From: Eubacteriales bacterium
GTDB lineage: Bacteria > Bacillota > Clostridia > Oscillospirales > Oscillospiraceae
Assembly (NCBI GenBank): GCA_030536255.1
Contig: JAUNQI010000009.1
Coordinates: forward strand, 31,956-89,343
Length of the DNA: 57,388 bases
Reading direction: 5' to 3'
Notes under the pieces: generated by a model
The model's database searches: none
What the model saw: the letters and a program-made list of their open reading frames with translations, nothing else
What the model was told of the DNA's origin: nothing
Made by a program: the position numbers and the translations under genes
Shown here: positions 24,815 through 33,213 of the stretch, one piece after another
Position numbering within the stretch: position 1 is the stretch's first letter
Layout of the letters: each line of letters starts with the position of its first letter

Positions 24815-25672
24815 GTGAGTAAGATCTGGATGCTGATTTTAATAACGGCGATAGCGGGAATTGGCGGAACAGGGGTCGGCGGTTTGCTCGGCGCTGTCCT
24901 GAAAAGAGATTCCTCAAAAGTCGTCAGTCTGCTGCTTGCCTTTGCGGGTGGCGTAATGCTGGCTGTTGTGTGTTTTGACCTGATTCCGGAGTCTTTTCAT
25001 CCGGAAGGCGCTGAAAAAGAGATGTCGCTGGCGCTTGTCATTGCCGGCGTTCTTCTCGGATACGGGGTTATTTATTTGCTGAACTATGTGATAGACCGTT
25101 ACACGAATCCGGAGGTTGCGCATATCGATTCGGATCATCCGAATACCGCCGACGATCTGGATGAGCTGATCCATGCAGACCATTTCGAGCTGCATGCCAG
25201 CGGTCTCGGTACGGGGAGAGATCTTTTTATTGCCGGAATCGTGATGGCCTGCGCGATTGCCCTCCATAATGTCCCTGAGGGAATGGTGATCGGTGCTTCC
25301 TATGCCTCTGACGGAGAGCAGCTGGTTGGAGGTGCGGGCTTTATTATTGCGGTGGTCATCGGTCTTCACAATATTCCAGAAGGTATGTCCGTTTCTGTTC
25401 CGCTGATTTCCGGAGGAATGAACCGGACGAAAGCGGTACTGATTACGGCGCTTTCCGGTGCACCTACCGTACTCGGAGCAATTTTCGGCTATTCTCTCGG
25501 TCTGATCAGTCCGGAATGGCTGGCGTTGTCCATGAGCTTTGCCGGAGGAGCAATGATCTATGTTGTTTTCGGGGAGCTTCTTCCGGAATCTTTCCTGATG
25601 TGGAAATCGAAAGCGCCGGGAGCGTTTACGCTACTTGGAACGCTCGTGGGGCTGATCCTCGTCCATATCTGA
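24815..25672 (+). CDS. ZIP family divalent metal transporter
   Basis: Imports Zn2+, Fe2+ or Mn2+ across the membrane. The 285-residue protein has about eight hydrophobic segments. It contains the two ZIP metal-site helices, IALHNVPEGMVIG (about residues 150-162) and VIGLHNIPEGMSVS (about 188-201), in TM4 and TM5. A His/Asp-rich cytoplasmic loop (about 106-130, HIDSDHPN ... HADHFELHA) probably senses or buffers metal. The start is GTG at 24815 behind GGAGG. The tandem operators upstream suggest repression when metal is plentiful. Monocistronic as far as seen. Confidence 0.92.
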   Translation: MSKIWMLILITAIAGIGGTGVGGLLGAVLKRDSSKVVSLLLAFAGGVMLAVVCFDLIPESFHPEGAEKEMSLALVIAGVLLGYGVIYLLNYVIDRYTNPEVAHIDSDHPNTADDLDELIHADHFELHASGLGTGRDLFIAGIVMACAIALHNVPEGMVIGASYASDGEQLVGGAGFIIAVVIGLHNIPEGMSVSVPLISGGMNRTKAVLITALSGAPTVLGAIFGYSLGLISPEWLALSMSFAGGAMIYVVFGELLPESFLMWKSKAPGAFTLLGTLVGLILVHI

Positions 25673-25808
25673 ACAGATATCATCCGCTCAGATTCTGCCT
25701 GAGATCGCATAAATTGAGACAAAGCGGACATATATCAAAAACATATTCAGGAGTATTTATATTAGAAAAAAGAATACCAATTATCTATGACATTTGTGAA
25801 TAGATAAC

Positions 25809-25837
25809 TTGACGAACAGTAATCTACATGTTAAAAT
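25809..25837 (+). promoter_or_regulatory. Promoter for the second CUT2 sugar operon
   Basis: TTGACG (25809-25814), 17-nt spacer, TAAAAT (25832-25837), 52 nt ahead of the binding-protein ATG, which has AGGAGG. Confidence 0.7.
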
Positions 25838-25889
25838 AGTCACATATTTTCCGGCATGAACCGGAATAAAAAATAGGAGGATTTCCAAT

Positions 25890-26840
25890 ATGAAGCGCAT
25901 TTTTGCACTCGCACTCGCACTCGTCATGATCTTTGCCCTGTGTGCATCCGCATCTGCAGAAGGCAAGAAGATCGGCTACAGCCTGAAGACCATTACCAAC
26001 GATGACTTCCAGCTCGCTCTTTACACTGCCGTTAAGGAAGCTGTTGAAGCATCCGGCAATGAATTCGTCGATGCAATCGCAGAGACCCAGACCGGTGTTG
26101 CCACTCAGGTCAACCAGATCGAAGACCTCATCAACTCCGGTGTTGATGCTCTGATCCTCAACCCCATGGATGCAAACGCATGCATTGCAGTTATGGAGAA
26201 GGCAAAGGAAGCCGGCATCCCTGTGGTTCTTGTTGACCAGGGCATTGAAGGCCATGAAGATCTTTACATCACCTTCGTTTCCACTGATAACTTTGCAGCA
26301 GCAGAGGTTGCAGGTGACTACATGGAAGAGCAGCTCGAAGACGGCGACAAGGTTATCATTGTCCGCGGTGCTAACGGCTCCGCTGCAGGCGATGACCGCG
26401 CAGACGGCTTCAAGGCAGGTCTGGAAGGCTCCGGCCTCGTTCTTGCTAACGAGCAGCCCGGTGACTGGACTGTTGACGTTGCAATGCAGGCAACCGAGAA
26501 TATGCTTCAGGCTGACCCCGACATCAAGGGCATCTTCTGCTGCTCTGACAACATGATCGCGGGTATCCTTCAGGCTCTTGACAACAACGATATCGACGTT
26601 TCTGATCTCTGCTTCATCTCCTTCGACGGAGCAAAGTCCGGCGTTGACTTCATTGCTGACGGCAAGCTGACCGGTTCCATGGCTCAGTTCCCCTCTGTCA
26701 TCGGCCAGACCGCTGTTGACGTTCTCGTTTCCGTTATGAACGGCGAGAAGACTGCTGAAGACTTCGAGAAGTTCACCGATGCAGGTACCACTGTTTACAC
26801 TGCTGAGGATCTTGAAGGAGCATACGAGACCGCATTCTGA
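25890..26840 (+). CDS. CUT2 sugar ABC transporter substrate-binding protein (RbsB-like)
   Basis: A 316-residue periplasmic-binding-fold protein that captures a pentose or related monosaccharide outside the cell. The signal peptide ends ASASA before EGKK and closely resembles that of MglB at 15895. Family features are IGYSLKTITNDDFQ, the NPMDANACIAVMEKAKEAGIPVVLVDQGI hinge region, CCSDNMIAGILQAL, SFDGAKSGVDFIADGKL and QFPSVIGQTAVDVL. There is no calcium loop, unlike MglB, so the ligand class differs. Codon use is biased to C-ending codons, as in mglB. It heads an operon with two permeases, an ATPase, an isomerase and a PfkB kinase, so the ligand is probably the isomerase substrate. Confidence 0.92.
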   Translation: MKRIFALALALVMIFALCASASAEGKKIGYSLKTITNDDFQLALYTAVKEAVEASGNEFVDAIAETQTGVATQVNQIEDLINSGVDALILNPMDANACIAVMEKAKEAGIPVVLVDQGIEGHEDLYITFVSTDNFAAAEVAGDYMEEQLEDGDKVIIVRGANGSAAGDDRADGFKAGLEGSGLVLANEQPGDWTVDVAMQATENMLQADPDIKGIFCCSDNMIAGILQALDNNDIDVSDLCFISFDGAKSGVDFIADGKLTGSMAQFPSVIGQTAVDVLVSVMNGEKTAEDFEKFTDAGTTVYTAEDLEGAYETAF

Positions 26841-26858
26841 TTCATTTCAGAACTATTA

Positions 26859-26897
26859 TGCCCGGGTGGGATGAACTTCCTGCTCGGGCAGTTTTTT
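26859..26897 (+). terminator. Intercistronic attenuator after the binding-protein gene
   Basis: TGCCCG (26859-26864) pairs with CGGGCA (26885-26890), extended past one mismatch, then GTTTTTTC. It sits between the binding-protein and permease genes, as at 16965 in the mgl operon, and probably sets their ratio. Confidence 0.65.
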
Positions 26898-26915
26898 CAA
26901 AGGGGAAGTATTTAA

Positions 26916-27899
26916 GTGGAATTTTTCAGAAAAAATAAAAAAACACTGCTGATTGCGCTGATCGGTATTGTACTGTTTCTTGCAGGCGGATCCTGTGTGC
27001 ATAATTTCCTTACGCCGGGAAATCTTCTTAACGTTCTTCGTCAGTCGGCCCCTATAGCCATCGCCGCGGTAGGTATTTCTCAGGTGATCGTTATAAAGGG
27101 TATTGACCTTTCTGTTGGCGGCATTATCTCCTTCTGCGGTATGCTGATCGGAATTCTGTTTCAGAACGGAGTTTCCATTCCTGTCGCAATTGGTGTCGCC
27201 ATGTTAACGGGTGTCCTGTTTGGACTTCTTTCCGGCTCGCTTGTAGCCTATCTGAATGTGCCTCCTTTCGTTTCTACTCTTGTTGTTGGGCAGATTATGC
27301 AGGGAGCAGCATATCTTTTTAACAATGGAAATTCATTCGGAAGCTTCCCGGATGGCTTTAAGTTTATCGGAAACGGCAAGCTGCTCGGGGTTCCGGTTTC
27401 AGTTTATCTGATGGTTCTGTTTGTTGCGATTGGTGTGATCATTACAACCAAACTGCCCATCGGAACGCATATTTACGGTCTCGGCGGAAATGAACAAGTT
27501 CTTGTAAACGCCGGTATCCGTACGGATACGATCAAGCTGTTTGTTTTCATGTTCTCCGGCTTCTGCGCTGCCGCTGCCGGTGTGCTCCTTGCGGCTCAGC
27601 TGAACTCCGCTTATCCCGCACAGGGTGATAACTATCAGACGGACGCTATTGCTGCCTGCGTGATTGGAGGAATCAATATGGCCGGCGGAGAAGGCAAGGT
27701 TCTCTTTACAATGGTCGGCGCGCTGATTATCGGTTCTGTTCGCAATATTCTCAATCTCCTCCATGTTTCCGTTTATTTCCAGAATATCATTGTCGGTGTT
27801 ATCATCATCGCTGTTGTCGCCTTCAGTATGATTATGAAGGCTCGCCGTGAGGAGAAAACAGCTCAGTTCAAGCCGGCTGAAGAGATGAAAAAGAATTGA
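26916..27899 (+). CDS. CUT2 sugar ABC transporter permease 1
   Basis: A 327-residue RbsC-like permease with about eight to ten hydrophobic segments. Conserved blocks are VIKGIDLSVGGIISFCGM, GLGGNEQVLVNAGIRTD (coupling helix), AACVIGGINMAGGEGKV and a basic C-terminus. It starts at GTG 26916 after GGGGAAG. A second permease follows 12 nt later, so the channel is probably a heterodimer rather than the homodimer of classical Rbs systems. Confidence 0.93.
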   Translation: MEFFRKNKKTLLIALIGIVLFLAGGSCVHNFLTPGNLLNVLRQSAPIAIAAVGISQVIVIKGIDLSVGGIISFCGMLIGILFQNGVSIPVAIGVAMLTGVLFGLLSGSLVAYLNVPPFVSTLVVGQIMQGAAYLFNNGNSFGSFPDGFKFIGNGKLLGVPVSVYLMVLFVAIGVIITTKLPIGTHIYGLGGNEQVLVNAGIRTDTIKLFVFMFSGFCAAAAGVLLAAQLNSAYPAQGDNYQTDAIAACVIGGINMAGGEGKVLFTMVGALIIGSVRNILNLLHVSVYFQNIIVGVIIIAVVAFSMIMKARREEKTAQFKPAEEMKKN

Positions 27900-27911
27900 G
27901 GAGGGTGAATC

Positions 27912-28922
27912 ATGAACAACAGCGGATTTAAAAAATTTGCCAAAAATCATGGCGTGGTTCTTGAGTATGCCATTCTCTTTCTGATTGCATGTATCGCAGT
28001 ACCGAATTTCTTCTCTGTCTCTGCAATATTTACGGTTATCAAGCAGGCGGCTGTTCCCTGCGTTGCCGTTATGGGTATGATGGTCGTCATTACGACCGGC
28101 GGAATTGATCTGTCACTGGCGAATACGGTTGGCCTCTGCTCGGTAGTCCTCGGTACGCTTACGGTCGTTAGGGGCTGGCCCGCATGGCTGGCAATCATCG
28201 TTACGGTACTGGTCGGAGCTCTCGTCGGAATCATGAACGGCTGTGTAGTCCAGTATCTGAAGGTTCCTGCCTTTATAGCCACTACCGGCACCGGATATGT
28301 GATTTACGGCCTTGCTCAGATCATCGGAAAAGGTGAGCAGTTCAACCAGCTTCCGGAGGATCTGAAAGCCTTCGGAACGACCAAGACCTTTAATTTTATC
28401 TATGAAGCTCTCCCGGAAAAGCTTCAGGATGTTCAACTCCTGAAGACGTTCCTCCGGCTGCCGAGTTATGTCTGGATCTCTGTCCTTCTCGTTCTTCTGA
28501 TGTTTTTCCTTCGGCATAAGACCGTTTACGGAAGAAACCTTTCCGCCTTCGGCTTCAATAAGAAGACGGCGAAGCTTTCCGGAATCAATACCGAATTCCT
28601 TCATGTGGCAACGTATGCGATCTGCTCGATGTTTGTGGCTATGGCGTCGGTGCTTCTGTCAATCAGAGCCGGCTGCTGCCAGTCAAACCTCGGTGGTCTG
28701 AACTATACCTTTGATATCGTTACGGCGGCTGTGGTTGCCGGAACAAGCCTTTACGGCGGTGTTTCTTCCGTTGTGAACTGCATCTTCGGTGTGCTGATTA
28801 CCAAGACGCTGGAAGTCTCCATCAATATGCTGAAGGTAAACTACTATCTCTTTAAACCGGCTCTCGGCATCGTGATCCTGATAGCCATTGTGCTTGAAGC
28901 CTGGAAGAACCGTAAGCTGTGA
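27912..28922 (+). CDS. CUT2 sugar ABC transporter permease 2
   Basis: A 336-residue second permease with MVVITTGGIDLSLANTVGLC, FGFNKKTAKLSGINTEFL and AAVVAGTSLYGGVSSVVNC, equivalent in position to the motifs in permease 1 but clearly diverged from it. GGAGGG lies before the ATG. Its 3' end is followed by the ATPase gene after a short gap containing the SD. Together with permease 1 it forms the translocation path. Confidence 0.93.
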   Translation: MNNSGFKKFAKNHGVVLEYAILFLIACIAVPNFFSVSAIFTVIKQAAVPCVAVMGMMVVITTGGIDLSLANTVGLCSVVLGTLTVVRGWPAWLAIIVTVLVGALVGIMNGCVVQYLKVPAFIATTGTGYVIYGLAQIIGKGEQFNQLPEDLKAFGTTKTFNFIYEALPEKLQDVQLLKTFLRLPSYVWISVLLVLLMFFLRHKTVYGRNLSAFGFNKKTAKLSGINTEFLHVATYAICSMFVAMASVLLSIRAGCCQSNLGGLNYTFDIVTAAVVAGTSLYGGVSSVVNCIFGVLITKTLEVSINMLKVNYYLFKPALGIVILIAIVLEAWKNRKL

Positions 28923-28938
28923 GAGGAGAGAAGCGGAT

Positions 28939-30459
28939 ATGAGTAATAAAACAATTCTTGAAATGAAGGGCATTACCAAATATATTTTTGACTCTTCCGG
29001 TAATGCAATCCGCAATGCGACTGTAAAAATTCTGGATAATGTTCAGTTTGACCTTCGGGAAGGCGAAGTCCATATTCTCGTCGGAGAAAATGGCGCCGGA
29101 AAAAGCACGCTGATGAAGGTCCTCGGCGGAATCATTCCTGCAGATGAAGGCGAGATGCTCCTTGATGGAAAGAAGATTACACCGAAAAATGCAAAAGAAG
29201 CGATGGAGCTGGGAATCGGATTTATTCATCAGGAACTGAACCTATGCAATAACCTTACTGTTGCCCAGAACATTTTTATGGGTCAGGAGAAAAAAGGCAA
29301 GGTCTTTATGGATAACCGCGGTATGCTTCAGAAAGCAAAGAATCTTCTGATGGAACTTGGTATTGATATTGATCCGTCCACTCAGGTGGCAAAGCTTTCT
29401 ACGGCGCAGCAGCAGGTGGTCGAGATCGTCAAGGTCCTCAGCTATAACTGCCGGATCATTATCATGGACGAGCCCACGTCTTCTCTTACGAAGAAGGAGA
29501 TCGACTTCCTGTTCAGCCTGATCCATAAGCTTCGCGCTGATGGTGTTTCGATTATTTATATCTCTCACAGAACCGAAGAATTCGAGCAGGTGGGAGACCG
29601 TCTGAGCGTTCTCCGTGACGGTACCTATATCGGTACGCTTGAGAGAGAAGATTTTGAGATCAACCGGATCGTCAAGATGATGGTCGGCAGAACCCTCGGT
29701 GAAATGTATGAAAACCATCATGTTCCCGGAAATGAGATTGCGGTTGAAGTTAAGAACATCCGACTTGAAGAACATACCGCACCGATCAGTATTCACGTCA
29801 ATGCCGGTGAGATCGTCGGCATGGGCGGCCTCGTTGGGGCAGGACGGACGGAGCTTGCGAAGTCTGTTTTCGGCGTTCGGAAAAGCTTCGGGGGAGAGGT
29901 CCTCTATTTCGGAAAGAAGCATTCCCTGAATCCAAAGGAGTGGGTCCGTGACGGCCTGATCTACCTTACGGAGGACCGCAAGGATGAGGGATTGATCCTG
30001 GATATGGGAATTCCCGAGAATATAACGCTGGCAAATCTCTGGCGTATGTTTAAATCCGGCGTTCTGAATGATGCCGCAGAAGCAAAGGCCTCTGAAAACA
30101 TGATCAAAGAACTGAACATCATGTACAAGAATGCCAACCAGCCTGTAAAAACGCTTTCCGGCGGTAACCAGCAGAAGGTTGTTCTCGGCAAGTGCCTGAT
30201 TACTGAGCCGAGAGTGTTGATCATCGATGAGCCGACAAGAGGTATCGACGTCGGAGCAAAGCGAGAGATCTATCATATTATTGATCAGCTCGCGTCTCAA
30301 GGTGTTGCCGTAATCATGATCTCTTCAGATATGCCGGAGCTGATCGGAATGTCCGACCGTCTGTATGTTATGAAGGACGGCGCAGTTGTTGCTGAGATTT
30401 CGGATAAGAAGGATATGGATCAGGAAAAGATCCTTTCCTATACGATCGGCCAGAAGTAA
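28939..30459 (+). CDS. CUT2 sugar ABC transporter ATP-binding protein
   Basis: A 506-residue tandem ABC ATPase. The frame opens at 28888 inside the previous gene, but the ATG at 28939 (MSNKTILEMKGITKY) follows AGGAG by about 10 nt and matches the family. Domain 1: [12 protein letters not shown], the degenerate signature LSTAQQQVVEIVK and IIMDEPTSSL. Domain 2: [25 protein letters not shown] and [13 protein letters not shown]. Domain 1 has an insert (FDSSGNAIRNATVKILDN) between the first strands. Fourth gene of the operon. The isomerase follows after 64 nt. Confidence 0.94.
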   Translation: MSNKTILEMKGITKYIFDSSGNAIRNATVKILDNVQFDLREGEVHILVGENGAGKSTLMKVLGGIIPADEGEMLLDGKKITPKNAKEAMELGIGFIHQELNLCNNLTVAQNIFMGQEKKGKVFMDNRGMLQKAKNLLMELGIDIDPSTQVAKLSTAQQQVVEIVKVLSYNCRIIIMDEPTSSLTKKEIDFLFSLIHKLRADGVSIIYISHRTEEFEQVGDRLSVLRDGTYIGTLEREDFEINRIVKMMVGRTLGEMYENHHVPGNEIAVEVKNIRLEEHTAPISIHVNAGEIVGMGGLVGAGRTELAKSVFGVRKSFGGEVLYFGKKHSLNPKEWVRDGLIYLTEDRKDEGLILDMGIPENITLANLWRMFKSGVLNDAAEAKASENMIKELNIMYKNANQPVKTLSGGNQQKVVLGKCLITEPRVLIIDEPTRGIDVGAKREIYHIIDQLASQGVAVIMISSDMPELIGMSDRLYVMKDGAVVAEISDKKDMDQEKILSYTIGQK

Positions 30460-30523
30460 GAATAATTTTTATAGAAATAATTAAAAAAATAAATAATAGT
30501 GTTATTCGTTGGAGGAATTCAAA

Positions 30524-31915
30524 ATGAAACTGGCATTATTGGTAGCAAACCGCGGCTTTTTCCCAAGCTCTGTTATTGAATCCGCATATGATGAGATGCG
30601 TCAGGCTGCATTGAAGGCCGGCGTAGAGCTTCTCGAAATTGAAAAAGATAAGGTAAAGTATGGTGCAGTTGAAACAACGCAAGAGGGCATGGTTTATCAT
30701 GACTTTCTGGAAGATCACCACGGCGAGTATGACGGCGTGATCATCTGTCTCCCGAACTTCGGCGATGAAAACGGCATCAAGGCCGCCCTTCGTGATGTGA
30801 ATGTTCCTGTTCTGCTTCAGGCATATCCTGACGAGATCGGAAAAATGGACTTTGCTCAGCGCCGTGACGCTTTCTGCGGAAAGCTCGGTCTCTGCGCTGT
30901 CTTTAAGCAGATGGGCTTTAAGTTTACCTCCGGCAAGCCGTTTGTGATGCATCCGCTGAGCGACGCTTTCCATAAGGAACTGACAGAGTTCACTGCAATC
31001 TGCAATATCGTGAAGAAGATGCGTTATATGCGTCTTGGTGTTTTCGGCGCCCGTACTACCGCTTTCAAATCCGTCCGTTTTGATGAAGGTGCGATGGAGC
31101 GCCTCGGCTGCGATACGGAGAGCTTTGACTTTACTACCGTTATGGAAAAGTATAATGAGATTACGGCGGACTGCGAAGAAGCAAAGTTTTTTAAAGAGAA
31201 GCTTCTTGCCAGTGCAGATTTCTGTGATGCTGCCGACTATGCTTTGGATAATCTTGCCCGCTTCGGCGCAACGATGATGTGGTTCGTGAAGGACCAGAAG
31301 CTGGATGCGATTTCTGTCCGCTGCTGGAGTGAGCTGCAGCATCTTCTCCATATTGCCCCCTGCTCTCTCCTCGGTATTTTCAATTCTCTGGGTATTCCGG
31401 CCTCCTGCGAGACGGATGCCTCCAACTCCATCGCCATGATGGCTCTGAACGCGGCATCCGGCACTCCCTGCGGCTGTCTGGATATCAACAATAACTACGG
31501 AGAAGATGAGAACAAGGCAATCCTCTTCCACTGCGGACCTCTGCCGGTAGAGCTGATGACTGGTCCCGGCCATATTGAAGAGCATCTGATGTTTACGAAG
31601 ACGCAGGGAGAAAACTGCTCCTGGGGCCTTAATGTCGGCCATATCAAGCCGGGTGTTGTTACCTTTGCAGGTGCACGTACGGAAAATGGTGAAGTTCACT
31701 ATTATGTTGAGAAGGGTGAAGTTACCGATGATGAGATTGAGAGCGCCTATTTCGGTACTCCCGGTGTGATCAAAGTTGATGATCTTCAGGATAAACTCTT
31801 CTCCATGCAGGAAGAAGGCTTCCGCCATCATACCATTATTACCGCTGGCGATCATGTTCGCGAGGTTGAAGAAGCACTGTCCAAATATCTCGGATATACC
31901 CGTATTAAGCTTTGA
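30524..31915 (+). CDS. L-fucose/L-arabinose isomerase-like protein (paralogue B)
   Basis: From the ATG at 30524 (GGAGG 8 nt upstream; the longer TTG frame from 30509 would put the SD inside the gene) the protein has 463 residues. It is collinear with paralogue A (14222-15628): QAYPDEIGKMDF, RRDAFCGK, GARTTAFKSVRFDE, CWSELQ, SCETDA, CLDINNNYGEDEN, LFHCGP and FRHHT. The likely metal ligands are the acidic residues in SCETD and CLDIN plus the HH pair. It probably interconverts an aldose and ketose imported by the transporter encoded just upstream. The partner kinase here is PfkB type, not FGGY, which suggests a different sugar or carbon position (inference). Confidence 0.88.
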   Translation: MKLALLVANRGFFPSSVIESAYDEMRQAALKAGVELLEIEKDKVKYGAVETTQEGMVYHDFLEDHHGEYDGVIICLPNFGDENGIKAALRDVNVPVLLQAYPDEIGKMDFAQRRDAFCGKLGLCAVFKQMGFKFTSGKPFVMHPLSDAFHKELTEFTAICNIVKKMRYMRLGVFGARTTAFKSVRFDEGAMERLGCDTESFDFTTVMEKYNEITADCEEAKFFKEKLLASADFCDAADYALDNLARFGATMMWFVKDQKLDAISVRCWSELQHLLHIAPCSLLGIFNSLGIPASCETDASNSIAMMALNAASGTPCGCLDINNNYGEDENKAILFHCGPLPVELMTGPGHIEEHLMFTKTQGENCSWGLNVGHIKPGVVTFAGARTENGEVHYYVEKGEVTDDEIESAYFGTPGVIKVDDLQDKLFSMQEEGFRHHTIITAGDHVREVEEALSKYLGYTRIKL

Positions 31916-31955
31916 TCTGTAGCAGACTGCGGATCCTGAATGATTGGAGATAAAA

Positions 31956-32954
31956 ATGAGCCAGAAACATAAAGTAATCGTTGCCGGTCATGTTGCGCTG
32001 GATTTGACGCCGGTGATCCCTCCCGAGAGAAAGTATAATTCAGTCAGCGAATTCCTGATTCCGGGAATACTTGTGGATGTGGGAAAAGTCCAGTTCAGTG
32101 TTGGGGGAGCTGTTTCCAATACAGGCCTTGCAATGAAAAAGCTGGGTGCGGATGTTTCCCTGATGGGAAAAATCGGTGATGATGATCTCGGAAAAATTGT
32201 ACAGAGAAAATATGCAGAATACGGTGCGGGCGGACTGATCGTCGACTCGTTGGTCAGCACATCCTATACAGTTGTCATTGCGGCTCCGGGTCTGGACCGG
32301 ATTTTCCTGCATGATCCTGCCGCCAACAATACTTTCCGTTGTGATGATATCTCTGATGAGGCTCTGGACGGTGCGGAGCTTTTCCACTTCGGATATCCTC
32401 CGCTGATGAGAAGTATCTATGAAAATAACGGTGAGGAACTTCTGAAGCTGTATAAACGTGTGAAAAGCAAAGGGATCCTGACAAGCCTGGATATGGCGGT
32501 CGTCGATCCGCAGGGAGAAGCGGCAAAACAGAACTGGCCGCTGATCCTGAAAGAGGTCCTTCCTTATGTTGATTACTTTGTACCGAGTCTCGATGAGATC
32601 CTCTTTATGCTCGGTCCTGACTTTACGGATGCGAAGAGCGCTGCGAATGAGTGCTTCCGTCTTGGGGCGAAAACGGTCCTGATCAAATGCGGAACAGACG
32701 GTATGTATTATAAAACAGCCGAAACGGAAGGTGCTCAGCCCTGCTTCAGGCCTCCCTTCGTTGCTTCTGCTACCGGAGCGGGAGATACCAGCATTGCTGC
32801 GTTCCTGTATTCCCAGCTTGAGGGAAAGTCTGCGGAAGAGAGCGCAAGGATCGCTGCAATGGAAGGTGCCTGCTGCTGCACGGCGTATGATACCATCTCC
32901 GGCCTGAAAACGATTCCGGAGCTGGAGCAGATGATCCGCGATTATAAGGAATAA
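31956..32954 (+). CDS. PfkB-family sugar kinase
   Basis: Phosphorylates a sugar or ketose with ATP. The ATG at 31956 follows GGAG (the frame opens at TTG 31944), giving 332 residues. PfkB signatures are VDVGKVQFSVGGAVSNTGLAM near the N-terminus and SATGAGDTSIAAFL near residue 275, with the catalytic Asp in GAGD. The N-terminal HVALDLTPVIPP is typical. It is the last gene before a strong terminator, so it ends the transporter-isomerase operon. The substrate is probably the isomerase product (inference). Confidence 0.92.
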   Translation: MSQKHKVIVAGHVALDLTPVIPPERKYNSVSEFLIPGILVDVGKVQFSVGGAVSNTGLAMKKLGADVSLMGKIGDDDLGKIVQRKYAEYGAGGLIVDSLVSTSYTVVIAAPGLDRIFLHDPAANNTFRCDDISDEALDGAELFHFGYPPLMRSIYENNGEELLKLYKRVKSKGILTSLDMAVVDPQGEAAKQNWPLILKEVLPYVDYFVPSLDEILFMLGPDFTDAKSAANECFRLGAKTVLIKCGTDGMYYKTAETEGAQPCFRPPFVASATGAGDTSIAAFLYSQLEGKSAEESARIAAMEGACCCTAYDTISGLKTIPELEQMIRDYKE

Positions 32955-32983
32955 TTTTTCAGAAAGTTTCAAAAAATAATGAA

Positions 32984-33020
32984 AGGAGCGGTAAAATTAC
33001 CGCTCCTGTTTTCTGTTTTA
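32984..33020 (+). terminator. Terminator of the second sugar operon
   Basis: AGGAGCGGTAA (32984-32994) and TTACCGCTCCT (32997-33007) pair perfectly over 11 bp, followed by GTTTTCTGTTTT. Confidence 0.92.
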
Positions 33021-33213
33021 TGTGTTATAATAAAGATTAAGGCTATCTGAAGGTAATCAGACAGATTTCCCCGTGATCTGAATCATCTAAGCAGAGATTC
33101 GTATAAGTGGTTTTTGAAGGTTCTGCCTTTCTTATGAGAAGTTAGAAGATTGTTTCGGAAAAGATGATTCTGGGTGAAAAACGGAGAATTATTTCGATGG
33201 AGGAATTATGCAT

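Noticed and set aside
30509..30523. Earlier TTG start for the second isomerase
   Set aside because: That start would put the GGAGG ribosome binding site inside the coding region. ATG 30524 has correct spacing.
30536..31855. 439-codon minus-strand frame
   Set aside because: Antisense shadow of the second isomerase-like gene, in the same way as for the first.
32955..33207. Riboswitch or small RNA ahead of the dehydrogenase
   Set aside because: After the terminator I see only a TATAAT near 33026 without a good -35, and no conserved riboswitch pattern.
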